A stretch of DNA of 64,000 nt from Melioribacteraceae bacterium 4301-Me (GTDB lineage Bacteria > Bacteroidota > Ignavibacteria > Ignavibacteriales > Melioribacteraceae). The stretch covers positions 62,001 to 126,000 of the forward strand of contig JBGORM010000007.1 of the NCBI GenBank assembly GCA_041538185.1. Reading direction: 5' to 3'. Made by a program: the position numbers and the translations under genes. Shown here piece by piece: positions 27,256 through 35,691 of the stretch; position 1 is the first letter of the stretch; each line of letters opens with the position of its first letter. The notes below the pieces were generated by a model. The model was not told the DNA's origin, searched no databases, and saw only the letters and a list, made by a program, of their open reading frames with translations.

Positions 27256-27431
27256 GAGGCTGACTAATGAGAATTCACCACCTTGTGGAAAGTAATTGTT
27301 CAAATGAAAAATCCTGCTTGCCGAATGAATTCGTTCAGCAGGCAGGCTGTGAAAATCTGTGTTGTCTGTGTTCTATTTTCTAACTTGTCCGCCGCATTCT
27401 GGTGGAAAAATCTTACTTTTTAGACAGCCCC
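27256..27431. mobile_element. MITE-like element interrupting a copied terminator region
   Basis: Compared with 22095-22145, the text CCCACTCCCCAA ... AGGTTTTAAATACC is split here by about 176 bp. The inserted segment starts GAGGCTGACTAATGAG and ends CTTTTTAGACAGCCCC, so its ends are imperfect inverted repeats (GGCTGaCTAA versus GGCTGTCTAA). Inside are CCAC-CTT-GTGG and a 30-nt imperfect palindrome centred on GAATTC. A related copy lies at 7828-7930. It encodes nothing, so it would need a transposase supplied in trans. Confidence 0.55.
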
Positions 27432-27451
27432 AGGTTTTAAATACCACCCTT

Positions 27452-27770
27452 AGTAGGGTCGGGGTTACCCCGCGAAGTGGTGCATTCGAATCGACCAATC
27501 ATGTGGTTAGTTGTACGTTAAACAACAGATGGTTTATTGTGTTAATCACAGACGAGAGGGCAAGGGGACCTTGCCCCTACATTGGTGAAACGTGTGATTC
27601 AATCGATGTATGGTCGAGGTCTCCTCGACCATCATTGGTGAACCTGATGTTTGGACTGGATGAGCTGATTCATACAGCCAATGAAAACTGATGGGAGGGC
27701 AAGGGGACCTTGCCCCTACAGTGATAAAACAAATGATTCAATTGGTGTATGGTCGAGGTCTCCTCGACCT
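27452..27770. repeat. REP/BIME-like palindrome array H
   Basis: GGTCGGGG, GGGCAAGG and GGTCGAGG types in the usual alternation. The first copy carries a mutated mini-hairpin (CGCGAAGTGG, then TGCATTCGAA). Two copies have GTAT in place of the GTAG foot (near 27608 and 27748). The array ends a few bases from the stop of the dehydrogenase gene. Confidence 0.82.
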
Positions 27771-27775
27771 AAATG

Positions 27776-29098
27776 CTATGATTTAAAAATGTTATTATAA
27801 AATATCCCCAATCTTCCCATGATGTTTCTTGTGTCAATTATCAGTTTCGAATTTTTTGCAATTAAGTTGTAATCAATCATATCATGGTCGGTTACAATTA
27901 ATACAGCGTCAAATTGTTTTAGGTTTTCTTTTGTCAGCGCAATTGATTTCATAACAAATTCATATTTTCTTGTCTTTGGCAATTTTGGAATAAAAGGGTC
28001 AAAGTATTTTACTGTAGCATCTTTTTTTTGCAATATGTCAATCAACTTTAATGCTGGGGATTCTCTTAAATCATCCACATTTTTTTTATAAGCTACACCA
28101 ACAATTAAAATTTTGGATTCTTTTATAGGTTTGTTCCGCTTGTTTAATAATTCGGTTAGCCTTTCGACTACATAATATGGCTGTAGAGTATTAATTTCAC
28201 CAGCCAATTCAATGAATTTTGTTGTAAAATCATATTCTTTTGCTTTCCAGCTTAAATAAAATGGGTCGATAGGAATACAATGACCACCAAGTCCAGGCCC
28301 GGGATAAAAAGCTTGAAAACCGAACGGTTTTGTTTTTGCAGCTTCTATAACTTCCCAAATGTCAATGTTCATTTTGTCGAATATCATTTTCAGTTCGTTT
28401 ACCAAAGCTATATTTACAGAGCGGTAGATATTCTCAAGCAATTTCGTTGCTTCGGCAGTCTTTGCAGAAGAGACTGGCACTGTTTCAATAGTTATTTTAT
28501 CGTACAAAGCACAGGTAATTTCAGTGCATTTTTTTGTTATCCCTCCTACTACTTTTGGGATTGTAGAGGTTGTGTATTCTAAATTGTTCGGGTCTTCTCT
28601 TTCTGGACTAAAAGCCAAGAAGAAGTCTTTTCCTACTTTATACTTAACATTTGGTCTTGGTCTCTCAAAAAGCGGAAGTAAAATTTCTTCTGTAGTGCCT
28701 GGATACGTTGTAGATTCAAGCACAATTAAGTGACCTTTTCTAATATATTTTTGAATAGTCTTTGAAGTATTGATTACAAATGTTAAGTCTGGTTCCCGGT
28801 GTACATTAAGCGGAGTTGGTACGCAAATAATTATTACATCAGTTTCAGCTAATCGTGTAAAGTCAGATTCAGCAATAAATTTTTGAGTATCTAACACAGA
28901 TTTAATTTTTTCGCTTTCTATATGTTTTATATAAGATTCGCCTTTACGAAGTTTTTCTATTTTGATATTATCAATGTCAAATGCTAATACAACAAATTCC
29001 TTTTTTGCAAATTCTAATGCTAATGGTAGACCGACGTAACCAAGGCCAATAATTCCAATCTTAGCCGATTTGCTGTGTATTTTTTTCAGTAGATCCAT
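27776..29098 (-). CDS. UDP-sugar 6-dehydrogenase (UDP-N-acetylhexosamine type)
   Basis: A 440-aa NAD-dependent nucleotide-sugar dehydrogenase. The Rossmann motif is GIIGLGYVGLPLALEF, the middle domain has STTYPGTTEEI and AFSPEREDPNN, and the catalytic cysteine lies in GLGGHCIPIDPFYLSWKAKE (near residue 270). Length and the GGHCIPIDP form match the WbpA/TviB-like group that oxidises UDP-GlcNAc, UDP-GalNAc or UDP-ManNAc rather than UDP-glucose; the precise substrate is inference. ACGGAG precedes the ATG. It stands alone, but its product would feed surface-glycan synthesis of the kind encoded at 54311-64000. Confidence 0.85.
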   Translation of the reverse strand: MDLLKKIHSKSAKIGIIGLGYVGLPLALEFAKKEFVVLAFDIDNIKIEKLRKGESYIKHIESEKIKSVLDTQKFIAESDFTRLAETDVIIICVPTPLNVHREPDLTFVINTSKTIQKYIRKGHLIVLESTTYPGTTEEILLPLFERPRPNVKYKVGKDFFLAFSPEREDPNNLEYTTSTIPKVVGGITKKCTEITCALYDKITIETVPVSSAKTAEATKLLENIYRSVNIALVNELKMIFDKMNIDIWEVIEAAKTKPFGFQAFYPGPGLGGHCIPIDPFYLSWKAKEYDFTTKFIELAGEINTLQPYYVVERLTELLNKRNKPIKESKILIVGVAYKKNVDDLRESPALKLIDILQKKDATVKYFDPFIPKLPKTRKYEFVMKSIALTKENLKQFDAVLIVTDHDMIDYNLIAKNSKLIIDTRNIMGRLGIFYNNIFKS

Positions 29099-29704
29099 CT
29101 CAACTCCGTAAAATGTTATTACCTTGGCATTAAATTAATAATTTTCTTTTTCAAAAAAATTTATGAGTTAATTTTATAATATATATCCCAATTTATGCAA
29201 TAAATTATGAAAATTAAGTGTGTTCATGTATATAAAAGAAAAATAGAAATCAGATTCTCATGCTTCTAATGTATAAATCGGTTAGATAACATTAACAACT
29301 AAGTTTAGCTTACTCTGTTATTGGCTTTATCAATAAGCTAATAAGGTTTGGTTTCTTTTTCTTTGTTTAGGTTACTAAGGTAGCAAAGAAAAAGGCATGG
29401 TATTTAGAGAGTTCATCCATGATGAGAATTCACCACCCACCCACGAAGTGGCGAATTTCTACGAGTGGCGTATTCGCATCGACCCCACATGTAGAAATGT
29501 AAACGGATGATTCAAAGGTTGTAGGGTCGGGGTTTCCCCACGAAGTGGTGCATTTGCACATCACTTTTAAAAAATTCCTTGAAACTTACAGAATCACTTA
29601 ATATATTAAAATTACATTTCCTCAATATTGAATTAATGACTTCTTTTCTTAACAAGGGCGCACGTAAATCTTAATTAAAGTTAATTTAATTAAAGAGGTA
29701 AGAC
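29099..29704. repeat. intergenic region with REP fragment array I (about 29441-29565)
   Basis: AT-rich DNA separates divergent genes, so promoters for both are expected here but none is clear. From about 29441 there is a CCCACGAAGTGGCGAATTT mini-hairpin cluster, an isolated spacer and one GGTCGGGG palindrome that carries the mini-hairpin insertion but lacks its closing arm. The ribosome-binding site AAAGAGG of the next gene is at about 29692. Confidence 0.65.
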
Positions 29705-32700
29705 GTGAAATGTTTACGGCTCTTTTTAGTCTTTTTGCTTCTAATAAATTTTTTTGCAGCTCTCTGTTATAGTCAATCTGCGTTAGTAATTAATGAAATA
29801 TTAGCCGACCCGCCATCTGATTCAACGGGTGATGCAAATGGTGATGGAGCAGCTGATTTACATAAGGACGAATTTGTAGAATTGGTTAATGCAGGCAGCA
29901 TAGCGTTAGACATTAGTGGTTGGACGCTTTCAGATTCAACTGCTTTAAGGCATATATTCCCCACAGGTACAATTCTTTTACCAGGAAGAGCTATTGTCGT
30001 TTTCGGAGGTGGTACACCAACAGGTACATTTGGTGGTGCAATTATACAAACAGCATCCACTGGATCATTGTTATTAAATAACTCAAATGAAGCCGTTATA
30101 ATTAAAAATTCTTTAGGAACTGTAGTAGCACGTTATACTTACGGTTCTGAAGGTAATTATGATCAATCATTAGCGCGTAATCCAGATATAACAGGCGCTT
30201 TTGTAAAACATACTGAAATTTTAGGAGGCGGTTCTAAATTTTCTCCCGGTGTTGGCAATGTAACTGGTCAGCCGTTCTTACCTGAAATTGATATTAAAGG
30301 AAATGGAATTGCTATCTTAAATGGCGATTCTTCACCACGAATAAATAATAATACGGATTTCGGCAACGTCAACATAGTAACAGACGCAATTGAGAAAGAA
30401 TTTGTAATAGAAAATACTGGATTAGCATTATTAAGTTTGACTGGAACTTCACCATACATAACTATTACCGGCGATTCATTAGATTTTACAGTAACTCAAA
30501 TTCCTTTTCAAACTATCTTATCAAGAGACTCAACTATTTTTAAAATTACTTTTAATCCTACCGCATTAGGTACAAGAAGCGCAACTATTTCAATAGCAAA
30601 TGATGACAATGATGAAAATCCCTATTCTTTTGCCATTAAAGGTGAGGGTTATAAGACAATACCTTCTTTATACAATATAGAGAACTTACCTTTGGAATAC
30701 ACTGAAAGAGAAGGCGGCAGGCAAATTACTAATTCTATAATGTTAAACGATCTGTACAATATTCCTCAAGCAAGTGCAATTATAAAAATTACAGAAAATT
30801 ATGTTAGCGGAGAAGATAAATTACTTTTTACAAATCAAAATGGAATTAGTGGAACTTGGGATGAATTAACAGGTACGTTATATTTGACTGGCAATGCAAG
30901 TCAAGCAGATTACCAAACAGCTCTGCGCTCCGTCGAATACCAAAATACCAGCGATAGTCCTACAATTGCACAGCGGATAGTCAGTTTTACAATTAATGAT
31001 GGAATAGATAACAGTAATACCGTAACGAGAACAATTAACATAACAAGTGTTAATGATTCTCCGTTATTATCAAATGTTGAAAGTACATTACTAAGTTATG
31101 AGGAAAATTCACAGCCGCTTCAGATTACAGACAGCATTGAATTAAGTGACCCGGACAATTTATTTTTAACAGACGCTGCTGTACAAATAGTCGATAATTA
31201 TATTGTTGGTGAAGATTTTTTAATGTTTGCAGATCAAAATGGTATAATTGGGAATTGGGATGAATTAGCTGGGAAGTTAAATTTAATTGGAGCAGCAAGT
31301 TTAAGTAATTATCAAACTGCCCTTCGCTCTGTAAAATATTTTAATAATAGCGATAACCCCAACACAACTTCAAGAACAATTAGTTTTACAGTTAATGATG
31401 GAAAAGATTACAGCAATACAGTAACTAGAACAGTCAAAATAATATCGGTAAATGACTCGCCGGTTTTATCAAACATTGAAGTAGAAGAATTAATTTACAC
31501 AGAAAACGATTCACTTATTCAAATAACAGATTCTATAAAAATTAGTGATGTTGATAATCAGACAATGAGTCATGCAGAAGTGCAAATAGCAGAAGGTTAT
31601 CGAGCTGGAGAGGATACTTTAAGCTGCTTGGCAACAAATGAAATAATGGCAAATTGGGATGAATTAAACGGTAAGTTAATCTTAAGCGGTGTTTCAGCTA
31701 TTGAAAATTACATTAGTGTATTAAGAAGTGTGAGATATTATAATAAAAGTCAAAATCCCAGTGTTACAGAAAGAAAAATAAATTTTATGGTAAATGATGG
31801 AGAAACAAACAGTAATTTATTGGGGAGAAAATTAACAGTAGTAAGCGTAAATAATCCTCCTGAATTAACAGACATAGAAGATGAGGAGATAAATTATTAT
31901 GAAAATGATTTTCCTGTGCAGTTGACTAAGAGCTTAAGAGTAAAAGATGCTGACAACGAGAACATTGTGGGAGCTGTAGTTCAAATAAGTAGAAATTATA
32001 CGGAGGGAGAAGATTTTCTATATTTTAATCAAGAAGATGAGATTAAGGGTACGTGGGATTCAAAAAATGGAAGTTTAATACTAAGCGGAATTTCCAATAC
32101 AACAAATTATGAAAATGCACTAAGAAGTGTAAGTTATTACAATTCATCAGATAATCCGTCAACTAAACAACGTGAAGTAAGTTTTCAGGTAGATGATGGC
32201 ATAAGTGGAAATTTATCAGTGCAAAAAAATCAATTTGGTACTAACAAAAAATTACAATCATTTGGGAATAAATTAGTTAGAAGAATAAACATAATAGTTG
32301 TAAATGACTCACCTGAACTTCGGGGTATAGAAAAATCAGTAAAGGAAATAAACGAGGGAGAGGAATTAAATATTTCAGATAGCATAAAAATAATTGATAG
32401 AGATGACAGCACATTAGCAAAGGCAGAAATATGGATAGCTGGAGGCACTTATGCGAAAGGAGAAGATAAATTGATTAGTAATTTTGGGGTATGGGATTCA
32501 CTTAGCGGGAAGTTAGTTATCGAGAAGGAATTATCAGTTAAAGAGTACAAAGATGTATTGAGAACTGTTAAATACAGTAACACAAATAAATTTCACAAAA
32601 AAGTAACAGAGAGAGCAATTAAATTTAAGGTATATGATTATCAATCTAACAGTGAAGAAGGAATGAGAGTAGTAAGAGTAGGATTAGTGAATCATTCACC

Positions 32701-33709
32701 GGAACTAAGGGATTTAGAAACGTCAATATTAAGATATAATTTATTGGGCGATGCTGTTGGAATTACCGATTCAATAACAATTGAAGATTATGATGACGAA
32801 GAGATTACATCTGCTGCTGTACAAATATCAATTAACTACGACTCAAAAAGCGATACGTTACTGTTCGATGATTTTTCTAATATTAAAGGAATTTACTATA
32901 AAGATTTAGGCAGACTTACACTATTTGGAAAAGACACAAAAGAAAATTATCAAACTGCACTGAGATCTGTAAAATTTTATTTAAAGAACAAAAATATGCC
33001 AAGTTCACTTAGGCGAGCAGTTCAATTCATAGTAGGTGATGGGAAAGCTTCAAGTAAAATTCTACAGAGAGAAGTGGAAATAATTTTACCTACCGATACT
33101 CCATCAATCTCAAACCTGCCAGATAGTTTTAGCATAAAGCAAAATGAATCTATTAAATTAAATCTTTGGGAATATGTGGAGGATAGAACTACACCGGATT
33201 CATTATTGGATTTTAGCTTCAAAGAAAAAACTGGTAAAATAAATTATAGCTTTGACAAAGCTAATGGGAATTTAGAAATAAAACCGAAAGAGAACAATTA
33301 CGGCAAGGCGGAGATACAAATAACAATTACAAATAAATATGGTGCATCAGCAAAAACAAGCATTTTTATTGAAATTATTGATGAGCCCTTATCTGTTGAT
33401 AATCAGAGAAGTGAAATACCGAAGGAATTTATTTTATATCAAAATTATCCTAATCCATTTAATCCAGCAACAAAAATTAGCTATGGGCTTCCGGTTGATA
33501 GTTATGTAAAAGTAACAGCTTACAATTTGTTAGGAGAAGAGGTAGTAGTTTTAGTTAACAGATTGGAGAATGCGGGATATCATTCAGTTACGTTCAATGC
33601 AGCAAATTTATCCTCAGGAGTTTATTTGGTAAGAATTCAGGCGGAAGGTTTGTCTGGCAGTAAGAGATGGCAATATAATGGGGCAAGAAAGATGATATTG
33701 CTCAGATAA
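29705..33709 (+). CDS. large T9SS-exported protein: lamin-tail, choice-of-anchor-like and six cadherin-like repeats (1334 aa)
   Basis: The start is GTG with AAAGAGG upstream, followed by a signal peptide (LFLVFLLLINFFAALCYSQ). Residues ~25-150 form a lamin-tail domain (VINEILADPPSD, DEFVELVNAG, DISGWTLSD). Residues ~210-320 resemble choice-of-anchor D (FGNVNIVTDAIEKEFVIENT). Six repeats of about 105 residues follow, each opening like SPVLSNIEVEELIYTENDS and containing LRSV-x-Y and a late NDG motif, as in cadherin-like arrays. A further Ig-like stretch precedes the NYPNPFNPATKISYGLP sorting module. The repeats diverge toward the C-terminus. It probably acts as a long surface stalk; no catalytic residues are seen. 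Confidence 0.8.
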   Translation: MKCLRLFLVFLLLINFFAALCYSQSALVINEILADPPSDSTGDANGDGAADLHKDEFVELVNAGSIALDISGWTLSDSTALRHIFPTGTILLPGRAIVVFGGGTPTGTFGGAIIQTASTGSLLLNNSNEAVIIKNSLGTVVARYTYGSEGNYDQSLARNPDITGAFVKHTEILGGGSKFSPGVGNVTGQPFLPEIDIKGNGIAILNGDSSPRINNNTDFGNVNIVTDAIEKEFVIENTGLALLSLTGTSPYITITGDSLDFTVTQIPFQTILSRDSTIFKITFNPTALGTRSATISIANDDNDENPYSFAIKGEGYKTIPSLYNIENLPLEYTEREGGRQITNSIMLNDLYNIPQASAIIKITENYVSGEDKLLFTNQNGISGTWDELTGTLYLTGNASQADYQTALRSVEYQNTSDSPTIAQRIVSFTINDGIDNSNTVTRTINITSVNDSPLLSNVESTLLSYEENSQPLQITDSIELSDPDNLFLTDAAVQIVDNYIVGEDFLMFADQNGIIGNWDELAGKLNLIGAASLSNYQTALRSVKYFNNSDNPNTTSRTISFTVNDGKDYSNTVTRTVKIISVNDSPVLSNIEVEELIYTENDSLIQITDSIKISDVDNQTMSHAEVQIAEGYRAGEDTLSCLATNEIMANWDELNGKLILSGVSAIENYISVLRSVRYYNKSQNPSVTERKINFMVNDGETNSNLLGRKLTVVSVNNPPELTDIEDEEINYYENDFPVQLTKSLRVKDADNENIVGAVVQISRNYTEGEDFLYFNQEDEIKGTWDSKNGSLILSGISNTTNYENALRSVSYYNSSDNPSTKQREVSFQVDDGISGNLSVQKNQFGTNKKLQSFGNKLVRRINIIVVNDSPELRGIEKSVKEINEGEELNISDSIKIIDRDDSTLAKAEIWIAGGTYAKGEDKLISNFGVWDSLSGKLVIEKELSVKEYKDVLRTVKYSNTNKFHKKVTERAIKFKVYDYQSNSEEGMRVVRVGLVNHSPELRDLETSILRYNLLGDAVGITDSITIEDYDDEEITSAAVQISINYDSKSDTLLFDDFSNIKGIYYKDLGRLTLFGKDTKENYQTALRSVKFYLKNKNMPSSLRRAVQFIVGDGKASSKILQREVEIILPTDTPSISNLPDSFSIKQNESIKLNLWEYVEDRTTPDSLLDFSFKEKTGKINYSFDKANGNLEIKPKENNYGKAEIQITITNKYGASAKTSIFIEIIDEPLSVDNQRSEIPKEFILYQNYPNPFNPATKISYGLPVDSYVKVTAYNLLGEEVVVLVNRLENAGYHSVTFNAANLSSGVYLVRIQAEGLSGSKRWQYNGARKMILLR

Positions 33710-33782
33710 ATAAACATCGAATCTGATGTTACAAGATTTATAAAACTTAACGGTTTGTCTGGAAAAGCAAATAGAACTGGTG

Positions 33783-33872
33783 AATTAGGAATTAGGAATT
33801 AATAATTAGGAATTGTTAAAGGGGAATTAGAAATAGCAGTTCAATTCCTAATTTCTAATTTTTAATTGATAA
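33783..33872. repeat. AATTAGGAATT low-complexity and inverted repeat
   Basis: Several direct copies of AATTAGGAATT are followed by an inverted block, AATTCCTAATTTCTAATT, giving a long AT-rich hairpin after the 1334-aa gene. It overlaps the 3' end of the truncated GIY-YIG copy on the other strand. Similar TTGATAATT repeats occur at 24297 and 36835. Confidence 0.6.
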
Positions 33873-34034
33873 TTTATGAAGGCTTTCATAATAATGGAGC
33901 TTCCAAGGTCGGTATTTTTTAGTATACTTAGATTTACCAGCGTTGTGGAATTTGAGTCGTTTTTCTAAATCAGAAGTAGAACCTTTATAATACGTACCGT
34001 TAAATTGGCTTTTTAAGATATAAGTGTAATACAT
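33855..34034 (-). pseudogene. truncated second copy of the GIY-YIG gene
   Basis: A 59-codon frame whose first 50 codons encode exactly the same residues as the intact gene at 34195-34437 (MYYTYILKSQFNG ... KLHYYE). It then reads ESLHKLSIKN and stops, so the C-terminal helix with the conserved EAIKREL is lost. Six base differences from the intact gene fall within those 50 codons, and all six are third-position synonymous changes. It therefore diverged while still under selection and was truncated later. It is preceded by a broken tRNA-Ser copy, matching the arrangement of the intact gene. Confidence 0.8.
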
Positions 34035-34053
34035 TGCGGAGAGGGAGGGATTC

Positions 34054-34076
34054 TCACGAAGTGATCACTACGTGAG
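34054..34076. repeat. mini-hairpin pair inserted in the T-loop of the tRNA-Ser copy
   Basis: The insert is TCAC-GAA-GTGA followed by TCAC-TAC-GTGA. These are two adjacent hairpins with 4-bp stems and 3-nt loops, placed where the intact gene has a single G of TTCGAA. The first hairpin matches the one found inside many REP stems in this window. Confidence 0.8.
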
Positions 34077-34109
34077 AACCCCCGGTAGCCTCGCGACTAC
34101 AACGGTTTT

Positions 34110-34153
34110 TCACGAAGTGACCGCTTCGCGGCCACGAAGTGACCGCTTCGCGG
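34110..34153. repeat. tandem mini-hairpin pairs inserted in the anticodon loop of the tRNA-Ser copy
   Basis: Two 22-nt units in tandem, each a NCAC-GAA-GTGA hairpin followed by CCGC-TTC-GCGG. They differ at one base. The site lies between the second and third anticodon bases of the tRNA sequence, that is, inside a loop. Confidence 0.8.
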
Positions 34154-34194
34154 CAAGACCGCCGCATTCAACCTATCAAAGGTTCAGTTGTTTT

Positions 34195-34437
34195 TTAGAT
34201 TATTCCATTTTGCTTTAGCCAGAAATGACCTTCTACGCTCTTAAAAAATAATTCTCGTTTTATGGCCTCAGTTTTCGTTTCGAAAGATTCATAATAATGG
34301 AGCTTCCAAGGTCGGTATTTTTTAGTGTATTTGGATTTACCGGCGTTGTGGAATTTGAGTCGTTTTTCTAAATCAGAAGTAGAACCTTTATAATATGTAC
34401 CGTTAAATTGACTTTTTAAGATATAAGTGTAATACAT
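34195..34437 (-). CDS. GIY-YIG nuclease-domain protein abutting tRNA-Ser
   Basis: An 80-aa single-domain GIY-YIG protein. The motif residues are visible as YTYILKS (GIY), YYKGSTSD (YIG), the arginine in EKRLKFHN and the glutamate in EAIKREL. I start at ATG 34437; a longer frame exists, but its N-terminal 39 residues are just the tRNA-Ser gene in translation. The ATG lies 2 nt after the tRNA discriminator base with no ribosome-binding site, so 3' processing of the tRNA would leave a nearly leaderless mRNA. Small GIY-YIG proteins directly behind tRNA genes are, from memory, common in Bacteroidota-like genomes. Its function is not established; nicking of tRNA genes is a hypothesis. Confidence 0.82.
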   Translation of the reverse strand: MYYTYILKSQFNGTYYKGSTSDLEKRLKFHNAGKSKYTKKYRPWKLHYYESFETKTEAIKRELFFKSVEGHFWLKQNGII

Positions 34438-34439
34438 TG

Positions 34440-34526
34440 CGGAGAGGGAGGGATTCGAACCCCCGGTAGCCTCGCGACTACAACGGTTTTCAAGACCGCC
34501 GCATTCAACCACTCTGCCACCTCTCC
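34440..34526 (-). tRNA. tRNA-Ser (anticodon TGA)
   Basis: The sequence folds as a class II tRNA: acceptor GGAGAGG pairs with CCTCTCC, discriminator G, anticodon arm CGGTCTTGAAAACCG with TGA, a long variable arm, and T-arm GGGGGTTCGAATCCCTCC. CCA is not encoded. It is the only intact copy here; a broken copy lies at 34037-34173. Confidence 0.95.
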
Positions 34527-34714
34527 AAATTAAGATGACTGATTTGCTAAACAAAGATGTCTTCTAAGAACAGTTATTAGTAAAAATATTAGAAAAACGG
34601 TTACAAGAATAGTAAAAAAAACAGATTTTCTCCATTTGAATGCATATATTCATAAATGATGAAAAATATTGAATGGGCATGATTCTCCCTTGTAAATACA
34701 TTATTTAATTAATT

Positions 34715-35614
34715 ATGCAAAACGAAAAGGTAGCCGAAGAATTAATAGAAAAAATATCTCTTCTGCTGAAAAATAATTTTTTTAATCCTTCTGCAATTGA
34801 AAAAAAGGATTACAATTTTGAATTAACTGTGGAAAAGAATCATCAAAAAGTTAAGGTACAAGTCTACTTTGGGAAAAAAGGCATCAAAGTTATTTTACAG
34901 GGGAATGCTGAAAATGAGCTTTATAAAGAAGTTGAAAGAATAATAGCTGATGAACCTAAGTTTCAATTTACCGAAGAAAAGATACTTGAGCCTGATGAGT
35001 ATATAGGAAGTGATGAATCTGGCAAAGGTGATTTTTTTGGTCCTTTAGTTACGGCAGCTTTTTATGTTAATGAATTATCCAAAAAAGAATTATTAAAACT
35101 TGGTGTAAGAGATAGTAAAGATGTTTCAGATACTCAAATTTCATTTATTGCTAATCAAATTAAGAAGAGATTTTCTGATGACTTTGAAATAGTAATTATC
35201 ACCCCCTTAAAATATAACGAGCTTTACAAAAGTTTTAAGAACCTAAACAAAATTTTAAACTGGTCACATTCAAAAGCAATTGAAAATCTTTTGAAAAGGA
35301 AAAAATGTAGTTATATAATTACTGACAAGTTTAGCAATGAAAACTTACAACTATCATTTTCCAATGAGTTCAATAACATAGAATTCTTTCAATTTCAGAA
35401 AGCAGAAAAATATATTGGTGTTGCTGCTGCTTCAATATTGGCTAGAAACAGAGTTAACAGCTGGTTTGAAGAACAAAAAAAGAATGGCTTAGAATTACCA
35501 AAGGGTTCTTCTGAATCAGTAGAGAAAATTGCGAAGGATATTGTATTAAAATATGGTAAGGATAAACTATCCGAATTGGCTAAGGAACACTTTAAAATAA
35601 CAAGTAAAGTTTAG
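34715..35614 (+). CDS. rnhC: ribonuclease HIII
   Basis: A 299-aa enzyme that cleaves RNA in RNA-DNA hybrids. An N-terminal ~90-residue TBP-like substrate-binding region (VKVQVYFGKKGIKVILQG) precedes the catalytic domain. That domain opens with DEYIGSDESGKGDFFGPLV, containing the paired DE, then LGVRDSKDVSD, and later EKYIGVAAASILARN, as in RNase HII/HIII. The N-terminal extension and the ESGKGDFFGP form separate it from RNase HII. pfkA follows after 77 bp on the same strand and could be co-transcribed. Confidence 0.92.
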   Translation: MQNEKVAEELIEKISLLLKNNFFNPSAIEKKDYNFELTVEKNHQKVKVQVYFGKKGIKVILQGNAENELYKEVERIIADEPKFQFTEEKILEPDEYIGSDESGKGDFFGPLVTAAFYVNELSKKELLKLGVRDSKDVSDTQISFIANQIKKRFSDDFEIVIITPLKYNELYKSFKNLNKILNWSHSKAIENLLKRKKCSYIITDKFSNENLQLSFSNEFNNIEFFQFQKAEKYIGVAAASILARNRVNSWFEEQKKNGLELPKGSSESVEKIAKDIVLKYGKDKLSELAKEHFKITSKV

Positions 35615-35691
35615 TATTTGCAATTAGCTGAATAAATTTCTTTTCAAAGTATTAATTTTGTAATATAATATTAAATTTTCTGGAATAGTAA

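Larger units (their letters stand above)
34037..34173 (-). pseudogene. broken tRNA-Ser copy with two palindromic insertions
   Basis: The 3' two thirds of the neighbouring tRNA-Ser (from GGTTGAATGCGG in the D region to the acceptor 3' strand and discriminator) are repeated here. The D-stem and 5' acceptor strand are missing. Two inserts interrupt it: 23 nt in the T-loop (34054-34076, replacing one base) and 44 nt in the anticodon loop (34110-34153). It cannot make a working tRNA. The truncated GIY-YIG frame starts 2 nt after its discriminator position, as in the intact cassette. Confidence 0.85.

Noticed and set aside
34438..34554. N-terminal extension of the GIY-YIG protein through the tRNA
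   Set aside because: The extra residues are the tRNA-Ser gene in translation. The truncated copy shares the ATG just after the tRNA but not the upstream frame.
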